Assembly: GCA_947494925.1 (NCBI GenBank)
Contig: CANLWS010000003.1
Coordinates: 417,959-481,958 of the forward strand
Direction: 5' to 3'
Length of the DNA: 64,000 bases
Origin: an uncultured Alteromonadaceae bacterium
GTDB taxonomy: Bacteria > Pseudomonadota > Gammaproteobacteria > Enterobacterales > Alteromonadaceae
Shown: positions 36,714 to 46,999 of the stretch, one piece after another
Position numbering within the stretch: the stretch's first letter is position 1
Layout: each line of letters opens with the position of its first letter
Made by a program: the position numbers and the translations under genes
Notes under the pieces: model-generated
Seen by the model: the letters and a program-made list of their open reading frames with translations, nothing else
What the model was told of the DNA's origin: nothing
Database searches by the model: none

Positions 36714-37256
36714 CTAATTGTTTCGTAAAAGTGAAAGGATTTTCTCAGTTCCCAGCTTACGCGCGAGTTGAACATTCCTGGCTGGGATTTCGTCGACATT
36801 TCTATGTGTTGAAATAGCCTTATCGAGACTTTCTTCTCTTAGAATATGTAGCATAGGGTAGGGAGAACGATTCGTGTAGTTGGCAGGATCGGCTGCAGCA
36901 GAACCCTCGAAAACGTATTCCGGATGAAAGCTCGCAATCTGATATATTCCTTCGTACTTCTGCTCGAGCAATAGCTCATTACATAGATCCAATGCATCCA
37001 GATATTGATCAAAGTTGGCTAGGCCTTCTGCGACAATGAGTAAAGTTGTTTCAATTTCTTCATGACTGTCCAGGTAGATTAACTCAGAAAGTACTTTTTG
37101 CTTTAATTGATCTTTTTCTGTTATTAGGTATCTGATGGCGTTGGCATCGAAAACGGGCTTTGCGAAAGGACAAAGATTAAGCCCGATAACAACTTTAGCC
37201 ACCCAATTTTTTGTTGTGGCAACAATGTCTTCCTCGCTATTCAAGGTACTGCTCAT
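36714..37256 (-). CDS. DUF1415 domain protein
   Basis: The protein has 180 residues, soluble. It has the family pattern [20 protein letters not shown] near the N-terminus and the centre [22 protein letters not shown], followed by [14 protein letters not shown]. Conserved Cys and His residues are present but no activity is known for the family. It overlaps folD by 4 bases (ATGA) and is cotranslated with it. Confidence 0.88.
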   Translation of the reverse strand: MSSTLNSEEDIVATTKNWVAKVVIGLNLCPFAKPVFDANAIRYLITEKDQLKQKVLSELIYLDSHEEIETTLLIVAEGLANFDQYLDALDLCNELLLEQKYEGIYQIASFHPEYVFEGSAAADPANYTNRSPYPMLHILREESLDKAISTHRNVDEIPARNVQLARKLGTEKILSLLRNN

Positions 37257-38107
37257 GAATGGAATTTTACGTAGGCTTCCAATGTATTCTCTATCAAACT
37301 AGCTACCGTCATCGGACCTACGCCTCCAGGCACAGGTGTAATCCATCCAGCACGTTGTTCGGCACTGATAAAATCAACATCTCCCACCAGTTTTCCATCG
37401 TCTGCGCGATTGATGCCAACGTCAATAACAATGGCGCCTGGTTTAATCCATTCTGCGGGTACAAATTCTGCCTTGCCAACAGCAACCACCAACAAGTCTG
37501 CTTGTTCAACATGATGACGAAGGTTTTTAGTAAATTTGTGGCATACAGTAACTGTGCACCCAGCTAAAAGAAGCTCCAGAGACATCGGGCGGCCTACAAT
37601 ATTGGATGCACCCACAATGACGGCATCCAAACCCTTGACAGGGCGTTTGGTAGATTCGATCAGCGTCATTATTCCTTTGGGTGTGCAAGGCCTTAAAGCC
37701 GGTATTCGCTGAGCGAGTCTGCCTATGTTATAGGGATGAAAACCGTCAACATCTTTGTGTGGGTGAATGCGCTCCAACACTTCTTCAGCATTGAGTCCGG
37801 CAGGTAAAGGCAGCTGAACAAGGATCCCATCGATTTCCCTGTCAGTATTTAACTCATCCACTAACTGTAATAGCTCGGCTTGGGAAGTACCACTTGGCAG
37901 GTCGAATGACTTGGAAATAAATCCGACCTCTTCGCAGGCTTTGCGTTTGTTAGCTACGTAAACATGCGATGCGGCATCGTTGCCTACAATCACTACTGCC
38001 AGACCCGGCGCGCGACGGCCAGAAGAAACTATGGCGGAGACTTGTGAAGCCACATTTTGTCTGACTTGTTTAGCGATTAGTTTTCCATCAATTCTCTGTG
38101 CGGGCAT
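37253..38107 (-). CDS. folD: Bifunctional methylenetetrahydrofolate dehydrogenase/cyclohydrolase FolD
   Basis: The protein has 284 residues, the standard length. Signatures are [17 protein letters not shown] with the catalytic Lys, [13 protein letters not shown], and the NADP site [34 protein letters not shown] is near the C-terminus. FolD interconverts methylene-, methenyl- and formyl-tetrahydrofolate in the cytoplasm for one-carbon metabolism. It is upstream of the DUF1415 gene in the same operon. Confidence 0.96.
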   Translation of the reverse strand: MPAQRIDGKLIAKQVRQNVASQVSAIVSSGRRAPGLAVVIVGNDAASHVYVANKRKACEEVGFISKSFDLPSGTSQAELLQLVDELNTDREIDGILVQLPLPAGLNAEEVLERIHPHKDVDGFHPYNIGRLAQRIPALRPCTPKGIMTLIESTKRPVKGLDAVIVGASNIVGRPMSLELLLAGCTVTVCHKFTKNLRHHVEQADLLVVAVGKAEFVPAEWIKPGAIVIDVGINRADDGKLVGDVDFISAEQRAGWITPVPGGVGPMTVASLIENTLEAYVKFHS

Positions 38108-38288
38108 GCTACTTACACTTTACCTTAAAAATATGAGCGCATTTTCACACAAGGATTGTGTCGCAGGCAATCGCGTTTCAAATAAAATGGCGTTTTAGCG
38201 ATTAAAAAAGTGCTGAGTGGCAAATTAATGTTTAGAATTCGCAGATTCTGCGTTCATTGAATATCTTTATTTAAAAAAGGAAAACAGT

Positions 38289-38927
38289 TTGGAAATGTCA
38301 GCTGTCGAAATTTTTGGCTACTGCGCGTCGGCGCTTATCGCTTTCTCACTTACTCGAAGTTCGATTATAAAATTGCGCTGGTTCAATTTGTTTGGTGCAT
38401 CATCGTTTTGTGTCTATGGTATTTTGATAGGTGCTTTTCCAGTCGCTTTGCTAAATGGCTTTATTGCTATTACAAATGTTTTCTTTCTACGAAAAATGCT
38501 GTTGCATACTGAGCAAAACTTTGTGGTTTTAAAAGTTAGCCGACCTTCAAACTACGTAGATTTCTTTCTCGAATCACACCGTGCAGAAATTGAACACTTT
38601 TTCCCACGTTTTTTTAAAAAGTCTCATGATGAAAACAGAGAATATTATTTTCTAACAGAACACACAAATGTAGTGGGTGTCTTATCTGGATATCGGAATG
38701 AAGACAACACCTTTGTAGTGGATTTTGACTTTGTTGTGCCAGCCTATCGTGATTTTAAATTGGGCCAGTTTGTGATGGGTGAGGGGCAAGAATTGAAGAA
38801 CAAATTTGAATTCGATGATGTTTTTGCCAAAGCAGACAGCTTTGAACACGAACACTACTTATCAAATTTGGGCTTCATACCAGGTAAAAAAGGGATCTGG
38901 CGATTTAACAATGAAATCCAGAAATAA
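38289..38927 (+). CDS. YgjV-like membrane protein with C-terminal GNAT-like domain
   Basis: The protein has 212 residues. TTG 38289 is chosen because AGGA lies 7-8 bases before it; an ATG two codons later is possible. Residues 1-75 contain three membrane segments (VEIFGYCASALIAFSLTRSS, GASSFCVYGILIGAFPVALL, NGFIAITNVFF), as in YgjV-type proteins. Residues 80-212 look like an acetyltransferase fold with DFVVPAYRDFKLGQFVMGEG and YLSNLGFIP, the usual beta4-alpha3 and C-terminal GNAT segments. The acetyl-CoA loop is weak, so it may not be catalytic. Function is unknown. Confidence 0.72.
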   Translation: MEMSAVEIFGYCASALIAFSLTRSSIIKLRWFNLFGASSFCVYGILIGAFPVALLNGFIAITNVFFLRKMLLHTEQNFVVLKVSRPSNYVDFFLESHRAEIEHFFPRFFKKSHDENREYYFLTEHTNVVGVLSGYRNEDNTFVVDFDFVVPAYRDFKLGQFVMGEGQELKNKFEFDDVFAKADSFEHEHYLSNLGFIPGKKGIWRFNNEIQK

Positions 38928-38987
38928 TCTAGTACGAAAAGTAAAAGACTCACATTAGATCTGGCCGCTATTTTTAAGGAATACTAA

Positions 38988-39248
38988 ATGAAAAAACTCA
39001 AGAATGAAGCACAACTCATCAAGATGGCAATATCTGTTGGTGAAACCTATGCTAAAAACAGGGGATTTACTGGGTTTACTGACACAATGGCAGCTAAAGA
39101 GAAAGTGGAAGTTATTTATCGTTTGCTGGTTAGTGACAAATTGGTCACGCCTTTGCCAGAAGATCAGGAAGATTTATTGAGCATGAAACATCGCCTTGCT
39201 ATCTGGTTGAAAAATAAGCTTCCTAAAGACCATGCACTATTAAAGTGA
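38988..39248 (+). CDS. DUF5062 domain protein
   Basis: This 86-residue helical soluble protein (MKKLKNEAQLIKMAISVGET, KEKVEVIYRLLVSDKLV, HRLAIWLKNKLPKDH) matches the DUF5062 pattern of small Alteromonadales/Vibrio proteins. The ribosome-binding site is AAGGAA. No function is known. Confidence 0.78.
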   Translation: MKKLKNEAQLIKMAISVGETYAKNRGFTGFTDTMAAKEKVEVIYRLLVSDKLVTPLPEDQEDLLSMKHRLAIWLKNKLPKDHALLK

Positions 39249-39328
39249 GTTTTCCATTTGTTTCAATGCACTTTATAGTCGGTATTGGCCTAAAATTAAG
39301 CAACTAGTTAAATTGCTCCAAAAAGTGT

Positions 39329-39357
39329 TTGACGGGCTTAGGGCAAGTCGGTAATAT
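39329..39357 (+). promoter_or_regulatory. Stable-RNA type promoter of the tRNA operon
   Basis: TTGACG at 39329-39334, a 17-base spacer and TAATAT at 39352-39357 are followed by a G+C-rich discriminator (GCGCCCCCC). That discriminator is typical of growth-rate and ppGpp controlled tRNA promoters. It is 45 bases upstream of the first tRNA. Confidence 0.82.
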
Positions 39358-39401
39358 GCGCCCCCCGTAGCGGTAGAGAGTTTGCCACTACAAACAGGTA
39401 T

Positions 39402-39478
39402 CGGTGAGTAGCGCAGCTTGGTAGCGCACTTGGTTTGGGTCCAAGGGGTCGTAGGTTCGAATCCTATCTCACCGACCA
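39402..39478 (+). tRNA. tRNA-Pro (anticodon TGG), copy 1
   Basis: 77 bases with encoded CCA. The acceptor pairs CGGTGAG with CTCACCG, the anticodon TGG is at 39436-39438 in loop TTTGGGT, and the T arm GTTCGAATC is present. It is identical to the copy at 39883. Confidence 0.98.
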
Positions 39479-39503
39479 TTATCTGTTCTTGCAGATTCGT
39501 AGA

Positions 39504-39580
39504 GCGCCCGTAGCTCAGCTGGATAGAGCACCCGCCTTCTAAGCGGGTGGTCGCAGGTTCGAATCCTGCCGGGCGCGCCA
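39504..39580 (+). tRNA. tRNA-Arg (anticodon TCT)
   Basis: 77 bases with encoded CCA. The acceptor pairs GCGCCCG with CGGGCGC, the anticodon stem is CCCGC/GCGGG, and the anticodon TCT is at 39538-39540. Confidence 0.98.
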
Positions 39581-39659
39581 TCGAATTGCATGTTGGTTAG
39601 TCCAGAGAACAGACGTACAGGATGTACAAACAAATCATATTGATTTGATAAGTTTATGT

Positions 39660-39736
39660 GGTGGGCGTAGCTCAGTTGGTAGAGCCCCGGATTGTGATTC
39701 CGGTTGTCGTGGGTTCAAATCCCATCGTCCACCCCA
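39660..39736 (+). tRNA. tRNA-His (anticodon GTG)
   Basis: 77 bases including the His-specific extra 5' G (39660) opposite the discriminator C, and encoded CCA. The anticodon loop is TTGTGAT with anticodon GTG. Confidence 0.98.
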
Positions 39737-39739
39737 CTT

Positions 39740-39824
39740 GCGGAAGTGGTGGAATTGGTAGACACGCTGGATTTAGGTTCCAGTGCTTCACGGCGTGAGA
39801 GTTCAAGTCTCTCCTTCCGCACCA
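39740..39824 (+). tRNA. tRNA-Leu (anticodon TAG)
   Basis: 85 bases with a long variable arm, as class II tRNAs have, and encoded CCA. The anticodon TAG is at 39774-39776 within loop TTTAGGT. Confidence 0.98.
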
Positions 39825-39882
39825 TCTTATCAAGCTCGTCAAGATGTGCCCCTTGCGGCAATGCAAAGTAACATTCAAGTAT

Positions 39883-39959
39883 CGGTGAGTAGCGCAGCTT
39901 GGTAGCGCACTTGGTTTGGGTCCAAGGGGTCGTAGGTTCGAATCCTATCTCACCGACCA
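39883..39959 (+). tRNA. tRNA-Pro (anticodon TGG), copy 2
   Basis: This copy is identical over all 77 bases to the copy at 39402, with a few matching flanking bases on each side. It closes the Pro-Arg-His-Leu-Pro operon. Confidence 0.98.
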
Positions 39960-40049
39960 TTATCGTGCAGAAAGATTTCGGTTCCTCTGTGCTTAAAACG
40001 TCCTTTGAAGTTCAACCGCCTTAACACAGTTGATATATCTCAATAAATT

Positions 40050-40073
40050 ACCCGAAAACTCTTCTGCGCAAGG
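40050..40073 (+). repeat. Left arm of a 535-bp inverted repeat
   Basis: The 24-base arm runs ACCCGAAAAC...GCGCAAGG and matches the reverse complement of 40561-40584 at 22 of 24 positions. Weaker symmetry continues inward for about 20 bases (17 of 21 including overlap). Confidence 0.8.
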
Positions 40074-40560
40074 TGGCTTTCGTTACCTGAATGAGTCCGG
40101 GACAACCTCACGGAAGCGCAAGGTGATCATCAGTACATGACGCCAGAAGGCAAGTCCTCGTCACGCTTTTCAATCACTAATCACGATTTTGCACAACCCT
40201 ATTCAATTAAAAACGCTGTAAATACTTCCATGTAAGCCTGAGTTTTTCGTCCATGAAACCACATTTTGTTTCGAACAGGATTGTTTCAATAACGCTACCA
40301 AGCCTTTTTGTCGCCCAACCAAAACACATCAAGATCTCCGACCAAGGACATCTCGGAGATGACTCAGGCGCTTAGGTCCAGGCTTATCAATGCGTTATTT
40401 TTTAAGAGAAGCGGACAGCCAAACACTACGCAAAAGAACGTTTTGTTGTTCCTCAGCACTGAATAAAAGCACCTGACGGCAAAACTAGTGAGGATGACTG
40501 AATGAAATCAGATAAAAAAGGTTTTCGTTGAACTCAAGCTCCTGCATCGCACCAAAGTCA

Positions 40561-40584
40561 ACTTGCGCAGAAGAATTTTCGGGT
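40561..40584 (-). repeat. Right arm of the 535-bp inverted repeat
   Basis: This arm is the reverse-complement partner of 40050-40073 with two mismatches. It lies about 95 bases upstream of the proposed tig promoter. Confidence 0.8.
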
Positions 40585-40676
40585 TATATCAAAGGATATT
40601 TCGAATCACCTAAGGCAGCATATCGACATCGGAAGTTTGAAAACCTGAGTAGCCGAAAAGTTTTCTGCACGAAACC

Positions 40677-40705
40677 TCGACTCTTAATTGCAGTTCCTCT
40701 ATAAT
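40677..40705 (+). promoter_or_regulatory. Candidate tig promoter with a long leader
   Basis: TCGACT at 40677-40682, a 17-base spacer and a perfect TATAAT at 40700-40705. The implied leader before tig is about 170 bases. It includes a short frame at 40788-40838 and a GCGC/GCGC hairpin next to the tig ribosome-binding site. Confidence 0.55.
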
Positions 40706-40883
40706 GTCGCGTCTTTTTATCCGGTGCTGGCATTCCATTACTGATTCAGTGATGTCATTCCGATCAGTATGGGTCAGGATCGTTACCATGTGGATGGCGC
40801 GGACTCTGGCTTTCATCCCGCCGATAAAAGCTCCGTAAAGTAACATTTAAAATGCGCTAGAAAGCGCAAGTTGAGGTAGAATA

Positions 40884-42194
40884 ATGCAAGTTTCAGTTGA
40901 GACGACTCAAGGTCTAGAACGCCGTCTAACTATTACCGTACCAGCAGAATCAATCGATACTGCGGTTAAATCTCGTTTGCAACAGTTAGCTAAAACCCAA
41001 CGCATTAACGGATTCCGTCCTGGTAAAGTGCCTGTTTCAGTTATTAAAAAGCGTTATGGCATGGCAGTACGTCAGGAAGTTGCTGGTGAAGCGATGCAAC
41101 GTAACTTCTATGAAGCCATTACCAAGGAAAAATTAAATCCCGCTGGTATGCCTGCGTTTGAAATGAAAAAGGACGTTGATGGCGAAGATTTAGAATTTGT
41201 CGCTTCATTCGAAGTGTATCCAGAGCCGGAAGTGACAGGCGTGGATAAAATTAAAATTGAAAAGCCAGTTGTTGAAATCGTAGACAAAGATCTTGATGCA
41301 ATGATGGAAACGTTGCAAAAGCAGCACGCTAACTGGAAAGAAGTTAAGCGTAAGGCTAAGAAAGATGATCGTGTGACAATCGATTTTATCGGTACGATTG
41401 ACGGTGAAGAGTTTGACGGTGGTAAATCTGAAGATTTCCCATTGGAAATGGGTAAAGACCGAATGATTCCTGGCTTTGAAAAGCCTATAGTTGGTAGTAA
41501 GAAAGGTGAAGAAGTTGTTGCCAACGTTACTTTCCCTGAAGATTACCACGCTGAAGCATTGAAAGGTAAAGACGCGGAATTCAAAATCACGGTTAAGAAA
41601 GTTGAAGGTTTGACCCTTCCAAAAATTGATGCAGATTTTGCAAAACTTTTTGGTGTTGAAGATGGTGACATCGATGCATTAAAAACCGAAGTCAGCAAAA
41701 ACATGCAGCGTGAACTTGACCAGACGCTAAAAGCGAAGGTCAAAGAAGACGTGATTGCAGCTTTACTTGAGAAAAACGAAGTGGATTTGCCTAAAGCATT
41801 GGTTGATCAGGAAATTGAAGCACTTCGCGAACAAGCCAAGCAACGTTTCACTCAGCAATCTGGTGGAAAGGTAGACAACATGCCTGAACTTCCTGCAGAT
41901 TTGTTTGAAGAAAATGCCCGTAAGCGTGTTTCTATTGGTCTGATTCTTGGTGAAATCATCAAGAAGAACGAAATTCAGGTAGATTCTGCAAAAGTTGATG
42001 CATTGATTGAAACCACAGCGTCTGCATACGAAGATCCAGCAGAAGTAATTGAGTACTACAAAAGTAATCAAGAACTAATGCAGCAAATGAACAACGTTGC
42101 TCTTGAAGAACAGGCTGTTGAGTGGGTTCTGGAAAATGCAAAAGTGAAAGAAGTCACTAAAGCATTTGACGAGATCATGAACAAACAGGCTTAA
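40884..42194 (+). CDS. tig: Trigger factor
   Basis: The protein has 436 residues, the usual length. The ribosome-docking signature NGFRPGKVP is at residues 42-50, the FKBP-type isomerase domain at about 150-245 ([20 protein letters not shown]), and the helical C-terminal chaperone arms after that. Trigger factor binds nascent chains at the ribosome exit tunnel. GAGGT precedes the start by about 8 bases. A terminator separates it from clpP, the common gammaproteobacterial order. Confidence 0.97.
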   Translation: MQVSVETTQGLERRLTITVPAESIDTAVKSRLQQLAKTQRINGFRPGKVPVSVIKKRYGMAVRQEVAGEAMQRNFYEAITKEKLNPAGMPAFEMKKDVDGEDLEFVASFEVYPEPEVTGVDKIKIEKPVVEIVDKDLDAMMETLQKQHANWKEVKRKAKKDDRVTIDFIGTIDGEEFDGGKSEDFPLEMGKDRMIPGFEKPIVGSKKGEEVVANVTFPEDYHAEALKGKDAEFKITVKKVEGLTLPKIDADFAKLFGVEDGDIDALKTEVSKNMQRELDQTLKAKVKEDVIAALLEKNEVDLPKALVDQEIEALREQAKQRFTQQSGGKVDNMPELPADLFEENARKRVSIGLILGEIIKKNEIQVDSAKVDALIETTASAYEDPAEVIEYYKSNQELMQQMNNVALEEQAVEWVLENAKVKEVTKAFDEIMNKQA

Positions 42195-42236
42195 ATTACC
42201 TGATCTAGATTGACTTCACTAGTCAGCAACTGATTA

Positions 42237-42262
42237 AATGCTCGGTACTTACCGAGCATTTT
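42237..42262 (+). terminator. Terminator after tig
   Basis: A 12-bp stem (AAATGCTCGGTA/TACCGAGCATTT) with a 2-base spacer in the loop is followed by TTATTT. It lies 42 bases past the tig stop. Confidence 0.88.
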
Positions 42263-42283
42263 TATTTGTGAAGAATTGATTCT

Positions 42284-42913
42284 ATGATACACACACCTTT
42301 CGATCCTCAAAACGCACTTGTCCCTATGGTTGTTGAACAAACAGCAAAAGGTGAGCGTTCTTACGACATTTATTCCCGTTTACTGAAAGAGAACGTGATT
42401 TTTCTGGTTGGTCAGGTCGAAGACCACATGGCGAATCTGATAGTCGCCCAGATGTTGTTCCTCGAAGCAGAGAATCCTGAAAAGGATATTTTCCTGTATA
42501 TTAATTCCCCGGGTGGGTCAGTATCAGCGGGTATGGCAATTTATGATACTATGAACTTTATCAAGCCCGACGTCAGTACTGTATGCATGGGCATGGCTGC
42601 CAGTATGGGGGCGTTCTTGCTATCCGCAGGTACAAAAGGTAAGCGTTATGGCTTGCCAAACTCCAGGGTCATGATACATCAGCCATTGGGTGGATTTCAG
42701 GGGCAAGCATCGGATTTTGAAATTCATGCCAAAGAAATCCTGTCTACCAAAGAGAAAATGAACCGATTAATGGCAGATCACACCGGCCAGCCTTATGAAA
42801 AAGTAGCGCTAGATACAGATAGAGATAACTTTCTTAGCGCGACGGAAGCGATGGAATATGGTCTAATTGATCAAGTTTTGGCAAACCGAGCCGATGCGAT
42901 GATCAATAAATAA
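42284..42913 (+). CDS. clpP: ATP-dependent Clp protease proteolytic subunit
   Basis: The protein has 209 residues. The catalytic Ser is in [14 protein letters not shown] and the His in [17 protein letters not shown]; the N-terminus has [19 protein letters not shown]. ClpP forms the tetradecameric protease chamber that works with ClpX, encoded 94 bases downstream. Confidence 0.97.
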   Translation: MIHTPFDPQNALVPMVVEQTAKGERSYDIYSRLLKENVIFLVGQVEDHMANLIVAQMLFLEAENPEKDIFLYINSPGGSVSAGMAIYDTMNFIKPDVSTVCMGMAASMGAFLLSAGTKGKRYGLPNSRVMIHQPLGGFQGQASDFEIHAKEILSTKEKMNRLMADHTGQPYEKVALDTDRDNFLSATEAMEYGLIDQVLANRADAMINK

Positions 42914-43006
42914 GTCATTTTGATTTGAGAAGTTAGCCTTTAGGGTTAACACTGATACTGAGTCATTCGGTATTCAGCAATACAAAGGTTATGAGGCAAG
43001 AAATAG

Positions 43007-44284
43007 ATGAGTGATAAGCAGAACGGAGATGGCGATAATAAGCTTCTTTATTGTTCTTTCTGCGGCAAAAGTCAGCATGAAGTACGTAAACTAATTGCCG
43101 GTCCTTCGGTTTTTATTTGCGATGAGTGTGTTGACCTGTGTAACGATATTATTCGTGAAGAAGTCAAAGAGATTGCACCTAAGAAGAAACAGGATGCATT
43201 GCCTAAGCCGCAAGAAATACACGCCCACCTCAATGATTATGTCATTGGGCAGGATCATGCCAAGAAAGTGCTTTCCGTCGCGGTATACAACCATTACAAG
43301 CGACTTCGAAACGGTGATGTGCATGATGGAATAGAATTAAGCAAAAGTAATATTCTGATCATCGGTCCAACCGGAAGTGGTAAAACATTGCTGGCGGAGA
43401 CGCTGGCCAGATTGTTGGATGTTCCTTTTACTATGGCCGATGCCACTACCCTGACAGAAGCAGGGTATGTAGGTGAAGACGTTGAAAATATTATTCAGAA
43501 ATTGCTTCAGAAATGTGATTACGACGTTGAAAAAGCACAACGTGGTATTGTGTATATCGATGAAATTGACAAGATTTCCCGTAAGTCTGACAACCCATCA
43601 ATTACACGAGATGTTTCTGGTGAAGGTGTTCAGCAGGCTTTGCTCAAGCTAATCGAAGGAACAGTAGCCTCAGTACCACCACAAGGGGGCAGAAAACATC
43701 CACAGCAGGAATTTTTGCAGGTAGATACCTCTAAGATTCTGTTTATCTGTGGTGGCGCATTTGCTGGACTGGACAAAGTAATTGAACAGCGCGCCCATAC
43801 TGGCACTGGAATCGGTTTTGGTGCAGAGGTCAAAAGCACCGAAGACAAACGAGCAGTTAGTGCTTTGTTTAAAAAAGTCGAGCCCGAAGACTTGGTCAAA
43901 TACGGTTTGATTCCTGAATTTATTGGTCGTTTGCCAGTTGTAACAAGTTTAGAAGAGCTGAGCGAAGATGCGCTAATCAAGATATTGTGCGAACCAAAAA
44001 ATGCATTGACCAAACAGTATGGGGCATTGTTCTCCATGGAAGACGCGGAGTTAGAGTTCCGTGAAGATGCATTGTTGGCTATTGCCAAGAAAGCAATGGA
44101 GCGAAAAACCGGAGCACGGGGTCTACGGTCAATTGTAGAAGCCGTGTTGCTGGAAACAATGTATGACCTTCCTTCCATGACGGATGTCAGCAAAGTTGTC
44201 ATAGATGAAACTGTGATAAGAGGTGAATCAAAACCCATTTTGATTTACGACAACAGTTCAGATAAAAAAGCAGCGTCCGAATAG
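43007..44284 (+). CDS. clpX: ATP-dependent Clp protease ATP-binding subunit ClpX
   Basis: The protein has 425 residues. The N-terminal zinc-binding domain has Cys16, Cys19, Cys38 and Cys41 ([16 protein letters not shown]). Walker A is GPTGSGKT, Walker B is [10 protein letters not shown], and the ClpP-binding IGF loop is in TGIGFGAEV. ClpX unfolds tagged substrates and feeds them into ClpP. A strong terminator follows 17 bases after the stop. Confidence 0.97.
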   Translation: MSDKQNGDGDNKLLYCSFCGKSQHEVRKLIAGPSVFICDECVDLCNDIIREEVKEIAPKKKQDALPKPQEIHAHLNDYVIGQDHAKKVLSVAVYNHYKRLRNGDVHDGIELSKSNILIIGPTGSGKTLLAETLARLLDVPFTMADATTLTEAGYVGEDVENIIQKLLQKCDYDVEKAQRGIVYIDEIDKISRKSDNPSITRDVSGEGVQQALLKLIEGTVASVPPQGGRKHPQQEFLQVDTSKILFICGGAFAGLDKVIEQRAHTGTGIGFGAEVKSTEDKRAVSALFKKVEPEDLVKYGLIPEFIGRLPVVTSLEELSEDALIKILCEPKNALTKQYGALFSMEDAELEFREDALLAIAKKAMERKTGARGLRSIVEAVLLETMYDLPSMTDVSKVVIDETVIRGESKPILIYDNSSDKKAASE

Positions 44285-44300
44285 TAAATAAAATTAAAAA

Positions 44301-44323
44301 GGTCTCGAGAGAGACCTTTTTTT
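44301..44323 (+). terminator. Terminator after clpX
   Basis: A GGTCTC/GAGACC stem with a GAGA loop and seven T follow the clpX stop. The flanking A and T runs extend the stem. Confidence 0.9.
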
Positions 44324-44331
44324 ATTTTGGG

Positions 44332-44359
44332 TTTGAACTTTAACTTCCTATCCCCATAT
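44332..44359 (+). promoter_or_regulatory. Sigma-32 (heat-shock) type promoter of lon
   Basis: TTTGAA at 44332-44337 and CCCCATAT at 44352-44359, separated by 14 bases, match the RpoH consensus (CTTGAA, then CCCCATnT). The start of lon is 37 bases downstream. Heat-shock control of lon is known in gammaproteobacteria. Confidence 0.8.
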
Positions 44360-44395
44360 ACACTTACAAGAACAAATTAGCAGTAGAGAATAAGC

Positions 44396-46762
44396 ATGAC
44401 GACTGAGCAAGCAGAACGCATTGAAATGCCGGTATTAGCATTGCGTGATGTAGTAGTTTATCCGCATATGGTCATCCCTTTATTTGTGGGACGCGAGAAA
44501 TCTATCCGTTGCCTGGAAGCCGCAATGGACAAGGACAAGCAAATTTTCCTGGTGGCCCAGAAAGATGCCGGAGTGGACGAACCTGATACCGATGATATTT
44601 ATCAGGTCGGCACAATTGCGACCATTTTACAGCTGCTAAAATTACCTGATGGCACCGTCAAGGTTCTAGTGGAAGGAAATGTTCGTGGAGAAATTGATAC
44701 TTTCCTGCAGACGGAAGATTTCTTTGTTGCTGAAGTGAATCGACAGAATGACGAAGAGTTGGCAGAAAACGAGCAGGAAGTTCTTATCCGTTCAGCTATT
44801 TCCCAGTTTGAAGGTTATGTCAAACTCAATAAAAAGATCCCACCAGAAGTTCTGACTTCACTCAATGGTATTGAGGACGCTGCTCGTCTTGCAGACACCA
44901 TGGCTGCTCATATGCCCTTGAAGTTGTCTGAAAAACAAAAAGTGCTGGAAATGTCAGGTGTGAATGAACGCCTTGAATATCTTATGGCGCTGATGGAAAG
45001 TGAGATCGATTTGCTGCAGGTAGAGAAAAAAATTCGTACCCGCGTTAAAAAGCAAATGGAAAAAAGCCAACGTGAGTATTACCTGAATGAGCAAATGAAA
45101 GCCATTCAAAAAGAATTAGGTGATCTTGACGAAGCACCGGACGAATTTGAAGCCCTTGATACTAAGATCAAGGAAGCGAAAATGCCCGATGAAGCTAAGG
45201 ACAAGGCCACCGCAGAGTTACAAAAGCTTAAAATGATGTCGCCCATGTCGGCAGAAGCAACAGTAGTGAGAAGCTACATTGATTGGCTTACCAATGTGCC
45301 TTGGTTCAAACGCAGTGTGGTGAAAAAGGATTTAGCGAAAGCTGATGATATTCTGGATTCTGATCACTATGGTCTGGAAAAAGTTAAAGAACGTATTATA
45401 GAGTACCTTGCTGTTCAGCAACGGGTTAAAAAATTAAAAGGCCCTATTCTGTGTTTAGTTGGTCCTCCCGGTGTGGGAAAAACGTCATTGGGCCAATCTA
45501 TCGCTAAGGCGACGGGCAGAAAGTACGTTCGCATGGCGCTAGGTGGTGTTAGGGATGAAGCCGAGATCCGAGGTCATCGACGAACTTATATTGGTTCTAT
45601 GCCGGGTAAACTCATTCAGAAGATGGCTAAAGTGGGCGTCAAAAATCCACTTTTCCTGCTCGATGAAATCGACAAAATGTCGTCGGACATGCGCGGCGAT
45701 CCTTCTTCGGCATTGCTGGAAGTTCTCGATCCAGAGCAAAACAGTAGTTTCAGTGATCATTATCTTGAAGTGGATTACGACCTGTCTGATGTCATGTTTG
45801 TCGCCACGTCAAATAGCATGAACATTCCTGGGCCGCTTTTGGACCGAATGGAAGTCATTCGCTTGTCTGGCTACACAGAAGACGAAAAGCTGAATATTGC
45901 AACGCGTCATTTGATTGAAAAACAAATGAGCCGTAACGGTTTGAAAGAAGGTGAGCTAACCATCGAAGAATCGGCGATTATTGGTGTGATTCGCTATTAC
46001 ACCAGAGAAGCCGGAGTTCGGAGCCTCGAACGAGAAATTTCGAAAATATGCCGCAAAGCAGTCAAAAATATCTTGTTAGATAGCAAGGTTAAGAAAGTAT
46101 TGGTCAATCAGGATAATTTGAAAGATTACCTGGGTGTGCAACGGTTCGACTACGGCAAAGCTGACAAGGCCAATCAGATCGGTCAGGTGACAGGTTTAGC
46201 TTGGACGTCTGTTGGTGGCGATTTACTGACTATAGAAACCACTTCTGTAGTCGGCAAAGGAAAAACGACCTTTACAGGGTCACTAGGCGATGTCATGTTG
46301 GAGTCAATTAAAACAGCAATGACGGTTGTCCGTAGTCGAGCTGAAAAATTGCGTATTAATGATGACTTTCATGAAAAACGTGATATCCATGTTCACGTTC
46401 CGGAAGGCGCTACACCAAAAGACGGACCTAGTGCAGGTATTGCCATGTGTACCGCACTGGTATCCACATTAACTGGCAATCCAGTGAAATGCGATGTGGC
46501 AATGACAGGTGAAATCACTTTGCGTGGGGAAGTATTACCAATAGGTGGCTTGAAAGAGAAATTACTCGCCGCTCACCGTGGTGGAATTAAGACCGTCATT
46601 ATTCCAAAAGACAATGAAAGGGACCTTGAAGAAATTCCTGACAATGTAAAACAGGACCTGAGCATTCATCCTGTACAGTGGATTGACGAGGTTTTGGAGT
46701 TGGCTTTAGAACAAAATCCAGAAGGTTTTGAACTAGTGGCTGCGAATTCGGGGAAAAAATAG
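44396..46762 (+). CDS. lon: ATP-dependent protease Lon
   Basis: The protein has 788 residues. The N-terminal substrate domain starts [20 protein letters not shown], Walker A is GPPGVGKT, and Walker B is FLLDEIDKM. The protease domain has the catalytic Ser in [11 protein letters not shown] (about residue 679), with the partner Lys about 42 residues on in [13 protein letters not shown]. Lon degrades misfolded and regulatory proteins in the cytoplasm. Confidence 0.97.
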   Translation: MTTEQAERIEMPVLALRDVVVYPHMVIPLFVGREKSIRCLEAAMDKDKQIFLVAQKDAGVDEPDTDDIYQVGTIATILQLLKLPDGTVKVLVEGNVRGEIDTFLQTEDFFVAEVNRQNDEELAENEQEVLIRSAISQFEGYVKLNKKIPPEVLTSLNGIEDAARLADTMAAHMPLKLSEKQKVLEMSGVNERLEYLMALMESEIDLLQVEKKIRTRVKKQMEKSQREYYLNEQMKAIQKELGDLDEAPDEFEALDTKIKEAKMPDEAKDKATAELQKLKMMSPMSAEATVVRSYIDWLTNVPWFKRSVVKKDLAKADDILDSDHYGLEKVKERIIEYLAVQQRVKKLKGPILCLVGPPGVGKTSLGQSIAKATGRKYVRMALGGVRDEAEIRGHRRTYIGSMPGKLIQKMAKVGVKNPLFLLDEIDKMSSDMRGDPSSALLEVLDPEQNSSFSDHYLEVDYDLSDVMFVATSNSMNIPGPLLDRMEVIRLSGYTEDEKLNIATRHLIEKQMSRNGLKEGELTIEESAIIGVIRYYTREAGVRSLEREISKICRKAVKNILLDSKVKKVLVNQDNLKDYLGVQRFDYGKADKANQIGQVTGLAWTSVGGDLLTIETTSVVGKGKTTFTGSLGDVMLESIKTAMTVVRSRAEKLRINDDFHEKRDIHVHVPEGATPKDGPSAGIAMCTALVSTLTGNPVKCDVAMTGEITLRGEVLPIGGLKEKLLAAHRGGIKTVIIPKDNERDLEEIPDNVKQDLSIHPVQWIDEVLELALEQNPEGFELVAANSGKK

Positions 46763-46999
46763 GCAATAACTGGTATTTTTTTCGTTTTTTTTGAATTTTA
46801 GGGCTTCACTAAGTTAAAAGTTATGGTAGCCTTTAACACAGTTTCGCCATAGGCCTTGTCACAAAAGGGATTGCGGCGATTCATAAAAGTTAAAAATTTG
46901 TGAATAATGGCTTGAAGTTAAAATTCAGGCTTGTTATAACGTCACCGCAACGCATGTTTTGCGGCATAACATATAATAACAATTGAAGGGGATCTTATT

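Larger units (their letters stand above)
39965..40676. other. Long region without a gene, with nested inverted repeats
   Basis: No convincing reading frame is seen between the last tRNA and the tig promoter. The region contains a 24-bp inverted repeat 535 bp across and a perfect 8-bp stem (ATCTCCGA 40334-40341 with TCGGAGAT 40353-40360). GCCTGAGT near 40236 is mirrored by ACTCAGGC near 40363. It could be a degraded non-autonomous mobile element or a structured RNA. No clear terminator for the tRNA operon is visible at its start. Confidence 0.55.

Noticed and set aside
39273..39960. Minus-strand ORFs with GFEPATTRLEGGC and GEIGFEPTTPWTQ phrases
   Set aside because: These are well-known spurious translations of antisense tRNA genes.
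40610..40846. 78-residue minus-strand ORF upstream of tig
   Set aside because: No ribosome-binding site, odd composition, and it covers the likely tig promoter and leader.
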